From Staphylococcus edaphicus (GTDB lineage: Bacteria; Bacillota; Bacilli; Staphylococcales; Staphylococcaceae), in contig NZ_MRZN01000024.1 of the NCBI RefSeq assembly GCF_002614725.1, positions 1 through 36,810 on the forward strand: a stretch of 36,810 nt of DNA, in the 5' to 3' direction. Within the stretch, counting starts at the first letter, position 1. Each line of letters opens with the position of its first letter. Made by a program: the position numbers and the translations under genes. The notes beneath the pieces were generated by a model. The model had not been told where the DNA came from. It did not search any database and saw nothing but the letters and a program-made list of their open reading frames with translations. Positions 1 to 8,383 of this stretch are shown here, piece after piece.

Positions 1-11
1 TAAGAAAAATA

Positions 12-28
12 GTAGCTCAACGAGCTAC
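12..28 (-). terminator. Short stem-loop terminator after ahpF
   Basis: A 7-bp perfect stem with a 3-base loop (GTAGCTC / GAGCTAC) is followed, on the minus strand, by a T-rich run (positions 10 to 1). It lies beyond the stronger hairpin at 50-90 and probably acts as a back-up terminator for the minus-strand ahpCF transcript. Confidence 0.6.
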
Positions 29-49
29 AAAATTATATAAAAATAAAGA

Positions 50-90
50 AAACGTCAATTTCTATATAATTTCAATAGAAATTGACGTTT
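50..90. terminator. Bidirectional rho-independent terminator downstream of ahpF
   Basis: There is a perfect 16-bp inverted repeat: 50-65 pairs with 75-90 around a 9-base loop. The A-rich left flank and T-rich right flank allow termination in both directions. It ends the ahpC-ahpF transcript, whose last stop codon is at 161. Confidence 0.85.
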
Positions 91-160
91 ATTCTTTAAT
101 CAGAAATGTTTATGTCCCGGACTCTTTATTTTAAGATAGCATACGCTGTGATAGGGCGTA

Positions 161-1684
161 CTAATGTCTGATAATATAATCAAAAGCATTTAATGCTGCA
201 TTCGCACCGGCACCCATTGAAATAATGATTTGTTTGTTGCGGTCATCAGTCACATCGCCTGCTGCGAATACACCTGGAATGCTTGTAGCATTTGTACGAT
301 CTATTTTAATTTCTTTAGCATCATTTAATTCTACATAATTATTTAGCCATTCCGTATTAGGTAGCAACCCTATTTGTACAAAAATGCCTTCTAATTCTAA
401 AGTGTGTTCTGTACCTTGTGCTTTGTCTTGATATTTAAGACCAGTCACGGCGTTATCTCCAAGTACCTCAGTTGTTTGAGCATTTTTAATAACAGTTACA
501 TTAGGTAAGCTATTTAAGCGTTCTTGTAAAACGTTATCTGCTTTTAGGTTAGCATTACGTTCAAGTAGCGTGACGTGTTCAACGATGCCAGCTAAGTCAA
601 TTGCTGCTTCAACACCAGAGTTACCGCCACCTACGACGGCGACATTTTTATTTTCAAACAATGGTCCGTCACAGTGTGGGCAGAACGCCACACCTTTATT
701 GATTAATGCTGCTTCACCAGGCACTTCTAGTTTACGCCAACGAGCCCCTGTTGAAATAATAACGGTTTTACTTGTTAATGTTGCCCCGTTATCTAAGGTT
801 ATAATAATACCGTCATCCGTCTTTTCAATTTCGCTGGCACGAACACCTGTCATGACATCGACATCATATTGATTAATATGATCTTCTAGTGCGGATGAGA
901 ACTTAGGGCCATCTGTCTCTTTAACAGTGACAAAGTTCTCGATAGTTGCAGTATCATTAACTTGACCTCCAATACGGTCTGCTACGATACCAGTACGTAG
1001 CCCTTTACGCGCCGTATACACTGCCGCGCTGCCGCTTGCTGGTCCGCCGCCAATAATTAAGACTTCATATGGGTCCTTATTATCAAATTCGGCTGGGTCT
1101 GCTTGGCTACCAAGACTAGATAAAATATCTTGAATCGTCATGCGTCCATTTCCGAATTCTTCACCATCTAGAAAAATCGCAGGTACTGCCATGATATTTT
1201 CAGATTCTTCTCTGAAAATAGCGCCATCTATCATTGAATGGGAAATGTTTGGATTTAATAAACTCATTAAGTTTAATGCTTGTACAACGTCAGGACATTT
1301 TTGACACGTTAAGCTGATATACGTTTCAAAATGTAGTGGACGATCGATTGCTTTAATTTGATCGATAACGGCTTGTTCTTCTTTTGGTGCACGGCCACTT
1401 ACTTGTAATAAGGCAAGAACAAGGGAATTGAATTCGTGACCCATTGGTAAACCAGCAAACGTAATACCTGATGATGCATCAGGTTTATCTACTGAAAAGC
1501 TTGGTGTACGTTTTAAGTCAGCTTCTTCTATTGTAATGTGAGCAGATGCCGCTGATACCTCATCTAAAAGAGCCTTCAATTCTTTAGATTTGTCATCTGA
1601 ACCGAGACTGGCTTTTAGTACAACATCGCCTTCCATTAATTGAAGTAATTGTTGTAATTGTGATTTAAGCTGATCATTTAGCAT
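161..1684 (-). CDS. ahpF: Alkyl hydroperoxide reductase subunit F
   Basis: This is the flavin disulfide reductase that passes electrons from NADH to the peroxiredoxin AhpC. At 507 aa it has the family's normal length. The N-terminal tandem thioredoxin-fold domain carries a CxxC pair at C127/C130 (TCQKC). An FAD-binding GxGxxG region (IIGGGPASG) follows near residue 210, then the redox-active CPHC pair in the low 330s and an NAD(P)H-binding VVGGGNSG motif near residue 350. The C-terminal FAD motif (GVFAAGDVTDD) is present. The start at 1684 is preceded by a strong AAGGAGG ribosome-binding site. The gene lies 16 nt downstream of ahpC in the same direction, so the two form an operon. A terminator pair follows at 12-90. 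Confidence 0.97.
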   Translation of the reverse strand: MLNDQLKSQLQQLLQLMEGDVVLKASLGSDDKSKELKALLDEVSAASAHITIEEADLKRTPSFSVDKPDASSGITFAGLPMGHEFNSLVLALLQVSGRAPKEEQAVIDQIKAIDRPLHFETYISLTCQKCPDVVQALNLMSLLNPNISHSMIDGAIFREESENIMAVPAIFLDGEEFGNGRMTIQDILSSLGSQADPAEFDNKDPYEVLIIGGGPASGSAAVYTARKGLRTGIVADRIGGQVNDTATIENFVTVKETDGPKFSSALEDHINQYDVDVMTGVRASEIEKTDDGIIITLDNGATLTSKTVIISTGARWRKLEVPGEAALINKGVAFCPHCDGPLFENKNVAVVGGGNSGVEAAIDLAGIVEHVTLLERNANLKADNVLQERLNSLPNVTVIKNAQTTEVLGDNAVTGLKYQDKAQGTEHTLELEGIFVQIGLLPNTEWLNNYVELNDAKEIKIDRTNATSIPGVFAAGDVTDDRNKQIIISMGAGANAALNAFDYIIRH

Positions 1685-1700
1685 TTAAATCAATGCCTCC

Positions 1701-2270
1701 TTAGATTTTACCTACTAAGTCAAGACCAGGTTGTAATGTTTCTGAGCCTTCTTCCCATTTAGCTGGGCAAACTTCGCCTGGATGTTGACGTACATATTGT
1801 GCTGCTTTGATTTTGTGAACTAATGTACTAGCGTCACGGCCGATACCGTCAGCATTTACTTCTGCCGCTTGTACAATACCATCTGGATCTACAATGAATG
1901 TACCACGTTGCGCAAGTCCTAATTCTTCATCTAAAACATCAAAGTTACGTGTGATTGTTTGAGAAGGGTCACCAATCATTGTGTATTGAATTTTACTAAT
2001 TGCGTCTGAGTGATCATGCCAAGCTTTGTGTACGAAGTGTGTATCTGTTGATACTGAATAAACGTTTACACCAAGCTCTTGTAATTTATCATATTGACCT
2101 TGTAAATCTTCTAATTCAGTAGGGCATACGAATGAAAAGTCTGCTGGGTAGAAGCAAACAACACTCCATGAACCTTTTAAGTTTTCATCTGAAACTTCGA
2201 AAAATTCATCCTTTTGTGGATCATATGCGTTAGCTGTGAATGGTAAAATTTCTTTATTTATTAATGACAT
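1701..2270 (-). CDS. ahpC: Alkyl hydroperoxide reductase subunit C (2-Cys peroxiredoxin)
   Basis: AhpC is a cytoplasmic typical 2-Cys peroxiredoxin that reduces H2O2, organic hydroperoxides and peroxynitrite and is recycled by AhpF. The 189-aa protein has the peroxidatic cysteine C49 in FVCPTE and the resolving cysteine C168 in EVCPAKW, both at canonical positions. The start is preceded by an AGGAGG-type site. It is the first gene of ahpCF. A sigma-A promoter lies at 2370-2398, with a PerR-type operator just downstream of its -10 box. The protein differs from the remembered S. aureus sequence at many positions, for example in the first 35 residues, which is one reason I do not call the species S. 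aureus. Confidence 0.97.
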   Translation of the reverse strand: MSLINKEILPFTANAYDPQKDEFFEVSDENLKGSWSVVCFYPADFSFVCPTELEDLQGQYDKLQELGVNVYSVSTDTHFVHKAWHDHSDAISKIQYTMIGDPSQTITRNFDVLDEELGLAQRGTFIVDPDGIVQAAEVNADGIGRDASTLVHKIKAAQYVRQHPGEVCPAKWEEGSETLQPGLDLVGKI

Positions 2271-2342
2271 AAAAAATATCCTCCTATTTATTAACGTATT
2301 TTCAATTAGAATTAAGTTAGGGTAAGTTTTACGAATTCTTAA

Positions 2343-2357
2343 TTATAATAATTCTAA
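2343..2357 (-). promoter_or_regulatory. PerR box of ahpCF
   Basis: The 15-bp sequence TTATAATAATTCTAA is a 7-1-7 near-palindrome with one mismatch and fits the PerR box consensus TTATAATNATTATAA closely. It starts 12 nt past the predicted -10 box (2370-2375), so bound repressor would block early elongation. PerR control of ahpCF is established in S. aureus and B. subtilis; here it is inferred from the site. Confidence 0.8.
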
Positions 2358-2369
2358 TCTTCGTAATCT

Positions 2370-2398
2370 ATTATTGCATTTCCCTAATTATTCGTCAA
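2370..2398 (-). promoter_or_regulatory. Predicted sigma-A promoter of ahpCF
   Basis: On the minus strand, TTGACG (2393-2398) is followed after exactly 17 nt by AATAAT (2370-2375). The PerR box lies immediately downstream. The implied leader is about 95 nt long. Confidence 0.6.
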
Positions 2399-2743
2399 CA
2401 GAGAAGAATCGTTAGGGAAGTGAGTATGAAAACACAATGCTACGATGTTTCATTAATACATTTTAATTGCATTTTTACACACAATAAAGTGGTGATGTTG
2501 TGCAAAACAACACTGTATGAATAATAAATAGCTTGTAAATTCTCAACTAAAACGTGAAAATGAGAATTTATAGGTTGTTTATTAGTAAGTTGCTAATCAA
2601 TGTTTAATTACAAAGTATATAGGGCAATCGTTCATGGCTATTTGAACATTTAATTGTTTGAAGTGTTGGCTCGTATGATAATAACTATGAATTAAGACGG
2701 ACAGGAGACTGACTTAGGAATAGATATTATTTTTTATAAAGTT
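2399..2743. other. Intergenic stretch between ahpC promoter and XRE gene terminator
   Basis: There is no convincing gene here. The only structure I see is a perfect 10-bp inverted repeat with a 15-base loop (2536-2545 / 2561-2570). It lacks a clear T-tract, so its role is unclear. Confidence 0.4.
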
Positions 2744-2779
2744 AGAGAGAAGTTACAAATAATTTTGCAACTTCTCTCT
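2744..2779. terminator. Candidate terminator of the XRE regulator gene
   Basis: An 11-bp perfect inverted repeat (2744-2754 / 2769-2779) has A/T-rich flanks. It lies 55 nt beyond the stop of the minus-strand regulator gene and could act in either direction. Confidence 0.55.
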
Positions 2780-2833
2780 TTATTTTGACTGTTTTGATTA
2801 AAATGATAACTAAACTTGATACGTACGTGGTTA

Positions 2834-3187
2834 TCAAATGAATGTTTGGACCATCCACCAAATGACGGCTGCAACTGGAAAGAATAACCACCAGTGACCA
2901 GCCAGAAATTCCCAACCATTCATTCCTTTTTCTTGATTGTGCTTTGATACAGGGTCTTGATAGGTTTCAATAATGGTTTTTTTAAACTGTTTGTCTCCCT
3001 TAATCAGTTCATCTAGAGAAATATCGAAAAGATCACTCATTTTGATAAGCATATCAATACTTGGGTACACCTTATTCAATTCCCATTTTGAAATACTTTG
3101 TCTTGAAATATTCAATATTTCAGCAAGTTCATCTTGCGACCAATGCTTTTGTTCACGTTTTTCTTTTATTTTTGAACCAATTTCCAT
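2834..3187 (-). CDS. XRE-family regulator with C-terminal membrane segment
   Basis: This is a 117-aa protein. Residues about 5-60 form a Cro/C1-type helix-turn-helix (SQDELAEILNISRQSISKWE). Residues 61-85 are a hydrophilic linker. The C-terminal tail (FLAGHWWLFFPVAAVIWWMV) is a single hydrophobic, tryptophan-rich segment that likely tethers the protein to the membrane. The ATG at 3187 is chosen because GGAAG lies 8 nt upstream; a GTG at 3196 is in frame but overlaps that site. The gene is monocistronic, with a candidate terminator at 2744-2779. The closest relative in the window is the regulator at 32608-33054, which has the same fold plan. The target genes are unknown. Confidence 0.8.
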   Translation of the reverse strand: MEIGSKIKEKREQKHWSQDELAEILNISRQSISKWELNKVYPSIDMLIKMSDLFDISLDELIKGDKQFKKTIIETYQDPVSKHNQEKGMNGWEFLAGHWWLFFPVAAVIWWMVQTFI

Positions 3188-3609
3188 AATTATCACTTCC
3201 TTCGCTAATAATTTAATCTATAGTAGATAAAGTGTCACGAACCAAATCATATATTAGGGTGCAACCTGTGTGCGCATCATTGAATTGAACGCATTATTGA
3301 CGGGTTACATACGAAAAGAATTAAAACATGCCATTGTAATATTTGATTTATATAGTTCAATTACTTATATAATACCCATTTAATGAATTTTTATCATGGT
3401 GCAGTAGTTAGATTTATTGATTACTTTTAAGTAGCGTAAATCACTTATAATACTGAGCACGCGTGAAATATTCTTATTCGGTGTCCTAACCTTAAAGATA
3501 TTACCTTTAGCACTTTTAATAGTAGTAAAAATGGGTAAACATATAATAAGCATAGAAACCATTGTTTTGTTAAGCTATGATTAACTTTACATATAGAGGA
3601 GCGATTCAC
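3188..3609. other. Leader region upstream of nfrA
   Basis: No gene is supported here. A TATAAT hexamer at 3542-3547 sits 63 nt upstream of the nfrA start and could be its -10 box, but no good -35 is seen at the right distance. A 60-codon minus-strand reading frame (3380-3562) lacks a ribosome-binding site and resembles nothing known to me. Confidence 0.35.
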
Positions 3610-4365
3610 ATGTCTGAGTACGTATACAACTTATTGAAAAAGCACCATTCAGTCAGAAAATTTAAGAAAGAACCTATATCAGAAGCACATATAAAGCAAC
3701 TTGTAGAAGCTGGTCAAAGTGCGTCTACATCAAGTTATTTACAAGCATACTCCATTATCGGAATAGATGATCCTGAAATTAAAGAAGATTTAAAAGAAGT
3801 GTCTGGGCAACCTTATGTTGTTGAAAATGGTTACTTATTTGTCTTTGTTATGGACTATTATAGACACGCAATTATCAATGAAGACAGTAAACAAGATATG
3901 CGAACGTCATTTGAATCTGCTGAAGGGCTATTAGTAGGTACAATCGATGCCACTTTAGTAGCGCAAAATATTGCTACGACAGCTGAAGATATGGGTTATG
4001 GCATTGTATATTTAGGCTCATTGAGAAATGATGTGGAAAGGGTAAGAGAAGTTCTTGGTCTACCAGAGCATACTTTCCCGCTTTTTGGTATGGCATTAGG
4101 TATTCCAGGTGATGACGAAAATGGCAGTCCTAAACCACGATTACCTTTTGAACATGTGTTTCATGCCAATAGGTATGACAGCGATAAAGAACATCAATCT
4201 GAAACATTAAAGGCGTATGACCAAACAGTGAGTAATTATTACCGTTCACGTACAAATGGCGAACGTACAGAAACATGGTCGGATCAAGTTGCTAATTTTA
4301 TGAGTGCCAAGCAGCGACTAGATATGTTAGAACAATTGAATAAATCAGGCTTTATTAGAAAATAA
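3610..4365 (+). CDS. nfrA: NADPH-dependent FMN nitroreductase NfrA
   Basis: This is an oxygen-insensitive flavin nitroreductase of the NfsA/FRP type. It oxidises NADPH and reduces FMN, nitro compounds and, in S. aureus NfrA, disulfides; it is linked to redox stress. The 251-aa length matches the family. The N-terminal HHSVRKFKKEPIS element and the SASTSSYLQAYSII stretch are FMN-contacting regions typical of the fold, and GYGIVYLGSLRND lies in the second conserved block. The start is the ATG at 3610 behind AGAGGAG; the longer frame from 3577 has no such site. It is transcribed away from ahpCF and followed by a hypothetical gene in the same direction, 75 nt on. Confidence 0.92.
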   Translation: MSEYVYNLLKKHHSVRKFKKEPISEAHIKQLVEAGQSASTSSYLQAYSIIGIDDPEIKEDLKEVSGQPYVVENGYLFVFVMDYYRHAIINEDSKQDMRTSFESAEGLLVGTIDATLVAQNIATTAEDMGYGIVYLGSLRNDVERVREVLGLPEHTFPLFGMALGIPGDDENGSPKPRLPFEHVFHANRYDSDKEHQSETLKAYDQTVSNYYRSRTNGERTETWSDQVANFMSAKQRLDMLEQLNKSGFIRK

Positions 4366-4440
4366 TTTAATAGCAATATAAGATTTACCTTTTATTGTTT
4401 CTAGGTTTTTTAATAATCTGTGGTAGGAAGGGGGATCAAG

Positions 4441-5016
4441 ATGAACATATTTGATAAATTTTTCAAAAAATCATTGGATGCTTCAGAACCTAAGAATAAG
4501 CATTATATTTATTCATCGAATAGTAAACTCACCCTTGATGAAGCGCAGCAATTTTGGAAAAAAATGGCTCAAAAGCTCGTCGTTGGCGTTATGAATTCAG
4601 TGGATTATACGGCTGAGCGCACCTTCATCTTGATTTCCTTTAATGAAAAAGATCCTACGATTGATATATTTTTCCAAATGAATGGACAGTTAAGAATGTG
4701 GAATGATTTAGACAATGAAGCGCACAAAAAAGTTATTTCGGACAATATTGTTGCTCAAGCACCTAATATCGTAAAACAAGTAAATTGTATATATAGCAAT
4801 GTTGACATGACAAGACTTGCATACGCGCAAATTCAATATGAATTTGAAAGTAAAGCGTGGTACCTACACGACATTACTGAAGATAGTATTGAATCACAGT
4901 TGGAAAAAGACCCTGCATTTCTAAAATGGTTTGATGATGTGTCGAAATCAATCGATAGTCTGTCACTAGATGGCAAACATCGAATCACGTGGGGGCCATT
5001 CAAACCAGAATATTAA
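4441..5016 (+). CDS. Conserved-looking hypothetical cytoplasmic protein
   Basis: I do not recognise this 191-aa protein. It has no signal peptide or membrane segment. It is mixed alpha/beta with many aromatic residues, and ends in an unusual HRITWGPFKPEY tail. The ATG at 4441 is chosen because GGAAGGGGGATC lies just upstream; an in-frame GTG at 4420 does not have this. The gene follows nfrA in the same direction and ends at a strong terminator (5071-5118), so it may be co-transcribed with nfrA. There is no basis for a function. Confidence 0.75.
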   Translation: MNIFDKFFKKSLDASEPKNKHYIYSSNSKLTLDEAQQFWKKMAQKLVVGVMNSVDYTAERTFILISFNEKDPTIDIFFQMNGQLRMWNDLDNEAHKKVISDNIVAQAPNIVKQVNCIYSNVDMTRLAYAQIQYEFESKAWYLHDITEDSIESQLEKDPAFLKWFDDVSKSIDSLSLDGKHRITWGPFKPEY

Positions 5017-5070
5017 AGTAGTAAGTTATAGCGATAAAATGAATGAAAATTTAATACCTTAAGAGTAAGA

Positions 5071-5118
5071 AAAGGTTCAAATAACTAAGTGACACACTTG
5101 GATATTTGAACCTTTTTT
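5071..5118 (+). terminator. Strong rho-independent terminator
   Basis: A perfect 13-bp stem (5071-5083 / 5103-5115) with an internal smaller hairpin in its loop is followed by a T-run. It ends the nfrA-hypothetical transcription unit and insulates the sda operon. Confidence 0.88.
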
Positions 5119-5225
5119 ACGTCATACGACAACAGGACATATTCGCAAAACTTTTATGAAGTAATAATTGGATTAAATTATGTGAAAACATTCACAAAAA
5201 GTTCAGAAAAACCTTCTTTTAGATA

Positions 5226-5254
5226 TTGTAAGTGTTTTCATTTAATCATATTAT
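5226..5254 (+). promoter_or_regulatory. sda operon promoter overlapped by a cre site
   Basis: TTGTAA (5226-5231), a 17-nt spacer and TATTAT (5249-5254) form a plausible sigma-A promoter. Overlapping it at 5227-5240 is TGTAAGTGTTTTCA. This matches the catabolite-responsive element consensus TGWAANCGNTNWCA at all but one specified position (T for C). CcpA binding here would occlude the promoter, which predicts glucose repression of serine deamination. Confidence 0.65.
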
Positions 5255-5325
5255 GTAGTCGATAAAGATTTAAAAAAATAATTAATTGAAAATCGATTAA
5301 ATGGAAAAGGAAGAGGTTTATAAAA

Positions 5326-6360
5326 ATGGATATTATTTTAGGTGTGGGAACTTTATTAATTGTGTTACTAGCAATGACATTATTTTTAAACTTTGCTCCT
5401 TATGGTAAAAAAGGTCTTCAGGCTTTATCGGGAGCTGCTTGTGCAACGTTTTTACCACAAGCATTTTTAAGCTATGCCATAGGTGGTGTGTTTGATATCA
5501 AGTTTTTGCAAGAGATTGGAGACCTAGCTGGGAGCCTAAGTGGTGTTGCTGTCGGATTTTTAACATGCTTAAAACTGGGGGTGTCACCGGTGTTTGCAGT
5601 CATCGTTGGTTTAGTGTTGCATGACTTTAAATTGCTTCCAGCATTTTTGGCAGCCTATCTGATTTCATTTGCAATTAAATTTATTGAGAAAAAAGTACCT
5701 GAAGGATTAGATTTAATTACAGTGATTTTGTTTGCCCCTGCCCTTGCGTTCTTATTGGCAAGCATTATGAGTCCTGGGGTTATTGCGCTATTACAACAAA
5801 TTGGTAGTGCTGTAACTGCAGTCGGAGATAATAATCCATATGTATTAGCGACAATATTGGGTCTTATTATTCCAGTTACTGGTATGACACCATTAAGTTC
5901 AATGGTATTGACAAGTTTGCTTGGTTTGACGGGCTTGCCAATGGCTATAGGTGCTTTGACTTGTACGGGAAGTTCATTTGTAAACTTTATCATGTTCAGA
6001 CAATTGAAAATTGGTAATGCTTCTAAAGCATTCGCTGTAGCAATTGAACCTTTAACACAAATTGATATTATTGCAAAATATCCGCTACAACTTTATGGAA
6101 CGAATGCGATTATTGGTGTAGTCAATGCCTGTATCGTGACATTTAGTGGTCTTGTTATTAATGTGACAGGTATGGCAACACCGATTGCAGGCGCTATCGT
6201 ATTGTTTGGTTTCAATGATCCGATACGTTCTATCATAACAATCATAACAGTTTCAATCACAAGTATTATTCTAAGTCTTATGATTGGTAAAACACTAAAT
6301 AAATTTAATATGACTAGTTTGAATTTCAATATGCCAAGAATGAAAAAACATGCGAATTAA
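5326..6360 (+). CDS. PfoR-like membrane protein (PTS EIIC-like fold), likely serine-operon permease
   Basis: This 344-aa protein is almost wholly hydrophobic, with about 9-10 membrane segments and glycine-rich repeats (ALSGAACATFLPQAFLS; MTPLSSMVLTSLLGLTG). It resembles the PfoR / PTS_EIIC_2 family, named as a regulator in Clostridium although the sequence is that of a transporter. It has no phosphorylation domains of a true PTS enzyme. The start is preceded by GGAAGAGG. It is the first gene of a three-gene unit with sdaAB (12-nt gap) and sdaAA. In S. aureus a pfoR-annotated gene also sits beside sdaAB-sdaAA. Context suggests transport of serine or a related substrate, but this is inference. 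Confidence 0.8.
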   Translation: MDIILGVGTLLIVLLAMTLFLNFAPYGKKGLQALSGAACATFLPQAFLSYAIGGVFDIKFLQEIGDLAGSLSGVAVGFLTCLKLGVSPVFAVIVGLVLHDFKLLPAFLAAYLISFAIKFIEKKVPEGLDLITVILFAPALAFLLASIMSPGVIALLQQIGSAVTAVGDNNPYVLATILGLIIPVTGMTPLSSMVLTSLLGLTGLPMAIGALTCTGSSFVNFIMFRQLKIGNASKAFAVAIEPLTQIDIIAKYPLQLYGTNAIIGVVNACIVTFSGLVINVTGMATPIAGAIVLFGFNDPIRSIITIITVSITSIILSLMIGKTLNKFNMTSLNFNMPRMKKHAN

Positions 6361-6372
6361 GGAGCGATTTTA

Positions 6373-7050
6373 ATGGCAAGAAAACAAGATTATCAAAGTG
6401 CGTTTGATGTAATCGGTCCTATTATGATGGGGCCGTCCAGTTCTCATACGGCTGGAGCAGTGAAGATAGGCAATGCTGCACGAACATTATTACAAAATAA
6501 TCCTCAAGACATCACCATTCATTACTATGAATCTTTTGCTTCTACTCATAGAGGACATGGTACAGATTTGGCAATTGTAGGGGGTGCGATGGGTTACAAC
6601 ACATTTGACGAACGTATTAAAAATTCTATTGAAATTGCTAAAGAAAATAATATAGGTGTTGAAATTGTCGAAGAATCAGGCTCAAGTTTGGGTGAACACC
6701 CAAATTGTGCAGTTGTTAAGCTAGATGGTGACGGTAGACATGTTGAAATCAATGGAATTTCAATCGGTGGCGGAAGTATAAAAATTAAGAGTATCCACAT
6801 AGATGGATTATGTATACTCATGCATCATGGTTTACCAATTTTAGTAATAGACGGCGCAGCTAATATTCCTAAAATTAACCATCTTATTAATGATTTAATT
6901 GAAAAAGGCGCTGATATCAATGAAGAGATTAAAACGATTAATAAGGAAAAATGTTTATTAGCATTACACTTAAACAAACAATTACCAACAGCACTTTTAG
7001 AAGCGTTACGTGATAAATATGATGATTTGAACTTTGCTTATATCAATTAG
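6373..7050 (+). CDS. sdaAB: L-serine dehydratase, iron-sulfur type, beta subunit
   Basis: This is the small subunit of the oxygen-labile [4Fe-4S] L-serine deaminase, which converts L-serine to pyruvate and ammonia. The 225-aa protein starts with the family signature DVIGPIMMGPSSSHTAGA. The C-terminal half (about 150-225) holds an ACT-like regulatory domain (ILMHHGLPILVIDGAANIPKINHLI). AAGGAG precedes the ATG. It lies 12 nt after the pfoR-like gene and 12 nt before sdaAA, so the subunits are translated from one mRNA. Confidence 0.95.
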   Translation: MARKQDYQSAFDVIGPIMMGPSSSHTAGAVKIGNAARTLLQNNPQDITIHYYESFASTHRGHGTDLAIVGGAMGYNTFDERIKNSIEIAKENNIGVEIVEESGSSLGEHPNCAVVKLDGDGRHVEINGISIGGGSIKIKSIHIDGLCILMHHGLPILVIDGAANIPKINHLINDLIEKGADINEEIKTINKEKCLLALHLNKQLPTALLEALRDKYDDLNFAYIN

Positions 7051-7062
7051 AGGAGGTTTACT

Positions 7063-7953
7063 ATGTTTAGTTCAATGCAAGAGATTATAGATTATGCGGT
7101 AAAACATGACACGACTTTTGCTGAAATGATGATTCAAGACGAAATGTCTTTAAAGGGGGTATCGAGAGATGAAGTAAGGGCATTAATGAAACAAAATATC
7201 GATGTTATGAGAGATGCACTGGAGAAAGGCTTAACTGGGGAAGGTGTGAAAAGCGTCACTGGATACACTGGGCAAGATGCTGTTAAGCTTGCGCATTATA
7301 ATGAAACATCGCACCCACTTTCGGGACATGAAATGGTTGAAGCATTAAAAGGAGCAATATCTACGAATGAGGTTAATGCAGCGATGGGCATCATCTGTGC
7401 GACACCAACAGCAGGTTCTTCGGGCACAATACCGGGTATATTATTTAAGTTAGAGCAAACCCATCATTTAACGATTGATCAAATGATTGATTTCTTATTT
7501 GCTGCAGCGCTATGTGGTAGAGTTATTGCTAATAATGCAAGTGTTGCAGGTGCCATTGGAGGTTGCCAAGCAGAAGTAGGTTCAGCTTCAGCGATTGCAG
7601 CAGCTGCAGCAGTTGAAATATTTGGAGGGTCACCACAAGCGTGTGGTCACGCGATGGCATTAGCTATTAGCAATTTATTAGGATTGGTGTGTGATCCCGT
7701 TGCAGGTTTAGTTGAAATTCCATGCGTTATGAGAAATGCGATTGGTTCGGGTAATGGGTTGATTTCAGCTGATCTTGCTTTAGCAGGAGTAGAAAGTAGA
7801 ATTCCTGTTGATGAAGTGATTGAAGCCATGGATAAGGTGGGACGTAACTTACCAGCTTCTTTGAGGGAAACAGGTATAGGTGGATTAGCTGGCACACCAA
7901 CGGGTGAAGCAATTAAAAGAAAAATCTTTGGCGAGTCTACAGTAGGTTCTTAA
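7063..7953 (+). CDS. sdaAA: L-serine dehydratase, iron-sulfur type, alpha subunit
   Basis: This catalytic subunit holds the [4Fe-4S] cluster that acts as a Lewis acid on the serine hydroxyl. The 296-aa protein shows the conserved CATPTAGSSGTIPG substrate-binding stretch and the cysteines expected to ligate the cluster, in ALCGRV, IGGCQAE and VCDPVAG. A strong AGAGGAGG site precedes the start. It is the last gene of the operon. No clear terminator follows immediately; the next downstream hairpin is at 8258-8331, after a small membrane protein gene. Confidence 0.95.
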   Translation: MFSSMQEIIDYAVKHDTTFAEMMIQDEMSLKGVSRDEVRALMKQNIDVMRDALEKGLTGEGVKSVTGYTGQDAVKLAHYNETSHPLSGHEMVEALKGAISTNEVNAAMGIICATPTAGSSGTIPGILFKLEQTHHLTIDQMIDFLFAAALCGRVIANNASVAGAIGGCQAEVGSASAIAAAAAVEIFGGSPQACGHAMALAISNLLGLVCDPVAGLVEIPCVMRNAIGSGNGLISADLALAGVESRIPVDEVIEAMDKVGRNLPASLRETGIGGLAGTPTGEAIKRKIFGESTVGS

Positions 7954-8050
7954 TAGCGTTACCTTATATAAATGCTAATGATGATAGCTAAAAAATTAAA
8001 TTGAAAAAATAAATGTTTCCCACTAAACTGTATGGTAAGAGGTGGGAGAC

Positions 8051-8230
8051 ATGTTATGTAAGCTGGGGCTCATATTTTTGGCATTTACTGTAAGCAGCAT
8101 TGTGACGTATTATTTTACAACAGACGGCACGTGGATTAATTTGCTATTTAAGTCATTATCATTAAGCTTAATCATTGTGTTCTTATTTAATTATATAAAG
8201 TTGATGATAGATATTAAACGTAAGAAGTGA
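8051..8230 (+). CDS. Small two-helix membrane protein
   Basis: This 59-aa protein has two hydrophobic helices (about 5-24 and 32-53) and a lysine/arginine-rich end (DIKRKK) that should be cytoplasmic. The ATG at 8051 follows GAGGTGGGAG. The function is unknown. It is between sdaAA and tcyP and may be read through from the sda operon or have its own promoter in the 97-nt gap. Confidence 0.6.
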   Translation: MLCKLGLIFLAFTVSSIVTYYFTTDGTWINLLFKSLSLSLIIVFLFNYIKLMIDIKRKK

Positions 8231-8257
8231 TATTAAGACCGACATGGATAAAAATAT

Positions 8258-8331
8258 AAAAAGGTTGAAACACATCGTTCATTTATCTCTTGTGAGATGC
8301 ATGAACAAGCAGTATGTGTTTCAACCTTTTT
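8258..8331. terminator. Bidirectional terminator between convergent genes
   Basis: An 18-bp perfect inverted repeat (8258-8275 / 8314-8331) starts with A5 and ends with T5. An inner hairpin sits in the loop. It separates the plus-strand small membrane protein from minus-strand tcyP and serves both. Confidence 0.9.
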
Positions 8332-8383
8332 CTTTGATTCATGATTGAATCTTCTATTTCAAATGAATCATAAATTTAGCGCA

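Noticed and set aside
570..872. Plus-strand reading frame opposite ahpF
   Set aside because: Lies antisense to a well-supported gene, has no ribosome-binding site and a non-protein-like composition. The same reasoning removed frames at 5655-5993, 6594-6821, 7647-7895, 8409-8723, 9231-9449, 9984-10409, 15967-16167, 17540-17827 and 36287-36589.
2734..2919. 61-codon minus-strand frame overlapping the end of the XRE gene
   Set aside because: Overlaps both the XRE gene and its terminator, with no start signal.
3380..3562. 60-codon minus-strand frame upstream of nfrA
   Set aside because: No ribosome-binding site, and it occupies the region where the nfrA promoter should be.
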